The notes under the pieces were generated by a model, which did not search any database, had not been told where the DNA came from, and worked only from the letters and a program-made list of their open reading frames with translations. Positions 31,333-32,768 of a stretch of DNA of 32,768 nucleotides are shown here, one piece after another. The stretch lies in NCBI RefSeq assembly GCF_009695605.1, contig NZ_VUNQ01000045.1, positions 1 to 32,768 on the forward strand, given 5' to 3'. Numbering within the stretch: the first letter of the stretch is position 1; every line of letters starts with the position of its first letter. The translations under genes and the position numbers were made by a program. The DNA is from Tissierella pigra. Lineage in GTDB: Bacteria; Bacillota; Clostridia; Tissierellales; Tissierellaceae.

Positions 31333-32241
31333 ATGTCAAAGAGATATAATACATTAAATGAAGAATTGAAAAATAAATTTGGTACTAAAGTAATGAAACT
31401 ATCTTTAGACGGTGGATTTACTTGCCCCAACAGAGATGGTACTGTTGGTACTAAGGGGTGTATATTTTGTGGTGGAGAGGGTTCAGGAGAATTTGCAGGA
31501 AGTAGAACTTTTTCTATAAAAGAACAGGTAGAAGAGCAGAAAAGACTTCTATGTAAAAAATGGAATACAGATAAATATATAGTATACTTTCAAAATTTTA
31601 CAAATACATATGGTTCAATTGAAAGACTAAAAGCCTTGTATTATGAAGCTGTAAATATAGAAGGTGTTGTAGGTATTGCCATAGCCACAAGGCCAGACTG
31701 TTTAGATGAAGAAGTTCTTGATTTATTAGAGGATTTAAATAGACAAACTTATTTATGGATAGAGTTGGGGTTACAAACTATTCATGAAAAAACTTCTAAT
31801 TTTATTAGGAGGGGCTATTCTTTATCCGTATATAATGAAGGAATAGAGAATTTAAAAAAGCGAAGTATTAAAGTAGTGACCCATATAATATTAGGATTAC
31901 CAAATGAGAGCAGAGGGGAAATCTTAGAGACAGTAAAATATGTGGCAAATACAAATACTTGGGGAATTAAACTTCATTCTCTATATATCCAAAAGGATAC
32001 AGATTTATATAATTATTATCTAAAAACCCCATTTAATATAATGACAAGGGAAGAATATATATCTTTAGTAGTAGATGCTTTGGAGTTAATCCCAAAGGAT
32101 ATGGTAATCCATAGAGTAACTGGTGATGGTAAAAGGGAATTGCTTCATGAACCTATATGGAGTTTAGATAAGTTAAAAGTGCTGTCTTCCATAGACAAAG
32201 AGCTAAAAATAAGAGATTCTTATCAAGGTAAAAGAATATAA
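31333..32241 (+). CDS. Radical SAM protein, TIGR01212/YhcC family
   Basis: A 302-residue radical SAM enzyme. Cys31, Cys43 and Cys46 in CPNRDGTVGTKGCIFC form the cluster motif C-x11-C-x2-C, longer between the first two cysteines than the classic C-x3-C-x2-C but usual for this family. Further motifs are GGEGSGEFAG, IATRPDCLDEEVLDLL, ELGLQTIHEKT and THIILGLPNES, the last two being SAM-barrel elements also seen in Elp3-like proteins. It is widespread in bacteria with no settled reaction. I choose ATG 31333 (GGAG 8 nt upstream, MSKRYNTL as family start); the upstream in-frame start at 31267 has no ribosome site. Confidence 0.9.
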   Translation: MSKRYNTLNEELKNKFGTKVMKLSLDGGFTCPNRDGTVGTKGCIFCGGEGSGEFAGSRTFSIKEQVEEQKRLLCKKWNTDKYIVYFQNFTNTYGSIERLKALYYEAVNIEGVVGIAIATRPDCLDEEVLDLLEDLNRQTYLWIELGLQTIHEKTSNFIRRGYSLSVYNEGIENLKKRSIKVVTHIILGLPNESRGEILETVKYVANTNTWGIKLHSLYIQKDTDLYNYYLKTPFNIMTREEYISLVVDALELIPKDMVIHRVTGDGKRELLHEPIWSLDKLKVLSSIDKELKIRDSYQGKRI

Positions 32242-32260
32242 TATTTTGAAATACTCACTG

Positions 32261-32318
32261 TAACCCTTCTTTATAAATTTGCATACTATATTAATGCAAA
32301 GAATAATAAAAGAAGGGT
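32261..32318 (+). promoter_or_regulatory. Nested hairpin covering the LysM ribosome site
   Basis: ACCCTTCTTT (32263-32272) pairs with AAAGAAGGGT (32309-32318), enclosing a second stem TTTGCAT/ATGCAAA. The outer right arm includes most of the ribosome site AGAAGGGTGGG, so a transcript starting upstream would hide it. If transcription starts inside the hairpin (see the sigma-K-like site) the site is free. It may also end the radical SAM transcript. Confidence 0.4.
32263..32290 (+). promoter_or_regulatory. Possible sigma-K-like promoter of the LysM protein
   Basis: CATACTATA (32282-32290) matches the mother-cell sigma-K -10 pattern CATA-N3-TA, with AC 17 nt upstream (32263-32264), the short sigma-K -35. 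The motif is too short to be decisive, but late mother-cell expression would suit a spore-surface LysM protein. Confidence 0.3.
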
Positions 32319-32326
32319 GGGTCAAT

Positions 32327-32768
32327 ATGTGTAATAATAGAGCATGTCCAACAGGAAGTTTTTCTTATACGATAAAATCAGGAGATACACTTTATAAGTT
32401 GGCAATGACTTATAATACAACAGTGGAAGCCATAATGAAGTTGAATCCAGGACTAAATCCTAATAATTTACAAATAGGACAAAGAATTTGTATACCAGAA
32501 GGGACAACTCCACCGAAACAATGCCCAACAGGGAGTTTCTCATATACAATAAAGTCAGGAGATACATTATATAATTTAGCGATTAAATATAATACAACGG
32601 TAGAAGCTATAATGAAGCTGAATCCTGGAATTAATCCTAATAATTTACAAATAGGTCAAGTGATTTGTATACCACAAGGAACAACTCCACCAAGACAATG
32701 TCCGACAGGTAGTTTTCCTTATACAATAAAATCAGGAGATACGCTATATAAGTTGGCAATAACATATA
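32327..32768 (+). CDS. Tandem LysM-repeat protein (3' end outside window)
   Basis: At least 147 codons are present before the window ends. After MCNNRA the protein is built of near-identical 59-residue units, each CPTGSFSYTIKSGDTLY then a LysM core (TTVEAIMKLNPG, NPNNLQIGQ) and a ICIP-TTPP linker; two full units and the start of a third are seen. LysM modules bind N-acetylglucosamine chains in peptidoglycan or spore cortex. There is no signal peptide, so it may be made in the mother cell and assemble on the spore, as do SafA-like proteins in Bacillus. Paired cysteines in each unit may crosslink. RBS AGAAGGGTGGG; total length unknown. Confidence 0.85.
   Translation, partial: MCNNRACPTGSFSYTIKSGDTLYKLAMTYNTTVEAIMKLNPGLNPNNLQIGQRICIPEGTTPPKQCPTGSFSYTIKSGDTLYNLAIKYNTTVEAIMKLNPGINPNNLQIGQVICIPQGTTPPRQCPTGSFPYTIKSGDTLYKLAITY
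32345..32768 (+). repeat. 177-nt tandem repeats within the LysM gene
   Basis: Units begin at 32345, 32522 and 32699, exactly 177 nt apart and strongly similar at the DNA level. They encode LysM modules. The third is cut by the window end. High nucleotide similarity points to recent duplication or gene conversion. Confidence 0.9.

Noticed and set aside
32345-32768. Regular repeats at the right edge as a CRISPR array
   Set aside because: The 177-nt period is in frame and encodes LysM modules; there are no short repeats with unique spacers.

Overview
The window is AT-rich, gene-dense DNA from an anaerobic, spore-forming, low-GC Firmicute, most likely a Clostridia/Tissierellales-type amino-acid fermenter. 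This rests on strong AGGAGG-type ribosome sites, spore-associated families (YtvI-like, SpmA/SpmB, LysM repeats), an anaerobic flavodiiron protein, and the similarity of the central genes to peptide-fermenting Clostridia. The taxonomic call is an inference; there is no rRNA or tRNA here.

Left part (1-8170): a lipoprotein of unknown function (minus), a Crp/Fnr-type regulator with N-terminal cysteines, an exported M16-family metallopeptidase (minus), then a divergent hemerythrin-like / flavodiiron pair with a palindrome in the shared intergenic region, and a YtvI-like membrane protein. The Fnr, hemerythrin and flavodiiron genes look like an oxygen/nitric-oxide defence group. Most of these units end in clear hairpins.

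Central part (8286-29565): the main interest. It is a large cluster for uptake and breakdown of peptidoglycan stem peptides: LysA-type decarboxylase, alanine-racemase-family enzyme, M20 amidohydrolase, DppA (M55), a sigma-54 enhancer-binding regulator, an L-Ala-D/L-Glu epimerase, a complete oligopeptide ABC transporter (binding lipoprotein, two permeases, two ATPases), a C39-like peptidase, a class-A-beta-lactamase-like serine hydrolase, a YkfC-like NlpC/P60 endopeptidase, SpmA and SpmB homologues, and an LdcA-type LD-carboxypeptidase. None of the peptidases has a signal peptide, so they would act in the cytoplasm after import. Two near-identical -24/-12 elements (TGGCATATTTWTTGC) lie in front of lysA and spmA. 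This suggests the in-cluster regulator switches both operons on, although both also carry a TATAAT that allows a sigma-A reading. The proposed route is import, trimming by LdcA, NlpC/P60 and DppA, epimerization of the L-Ala-D-Glu dipeptide, and conversion of meso-diaminopimelate to lysine. It resembles the Bacillus dppA-E/ykfA-D locus but is enlarged.

Inside this cluster (about 23050-25490) is a decayed patch: a 44-codon fragment resembling a mobile-element protein, a 31-codon peptide, an isochorismatase-like hydrolase whose start codon seems to be ATA, and an M50-like membrane protease whose 5' end is probably frameshifted.

Right part (29584-32768): a UvrC-like GIY-YIG nuclease (minus), a DUF6512-like membrane protein (minus), a YhcC-type radical SAM protein, and the start of a tandem LysM-repeat protein, possibly spore-associated, that runs off the end of the window.
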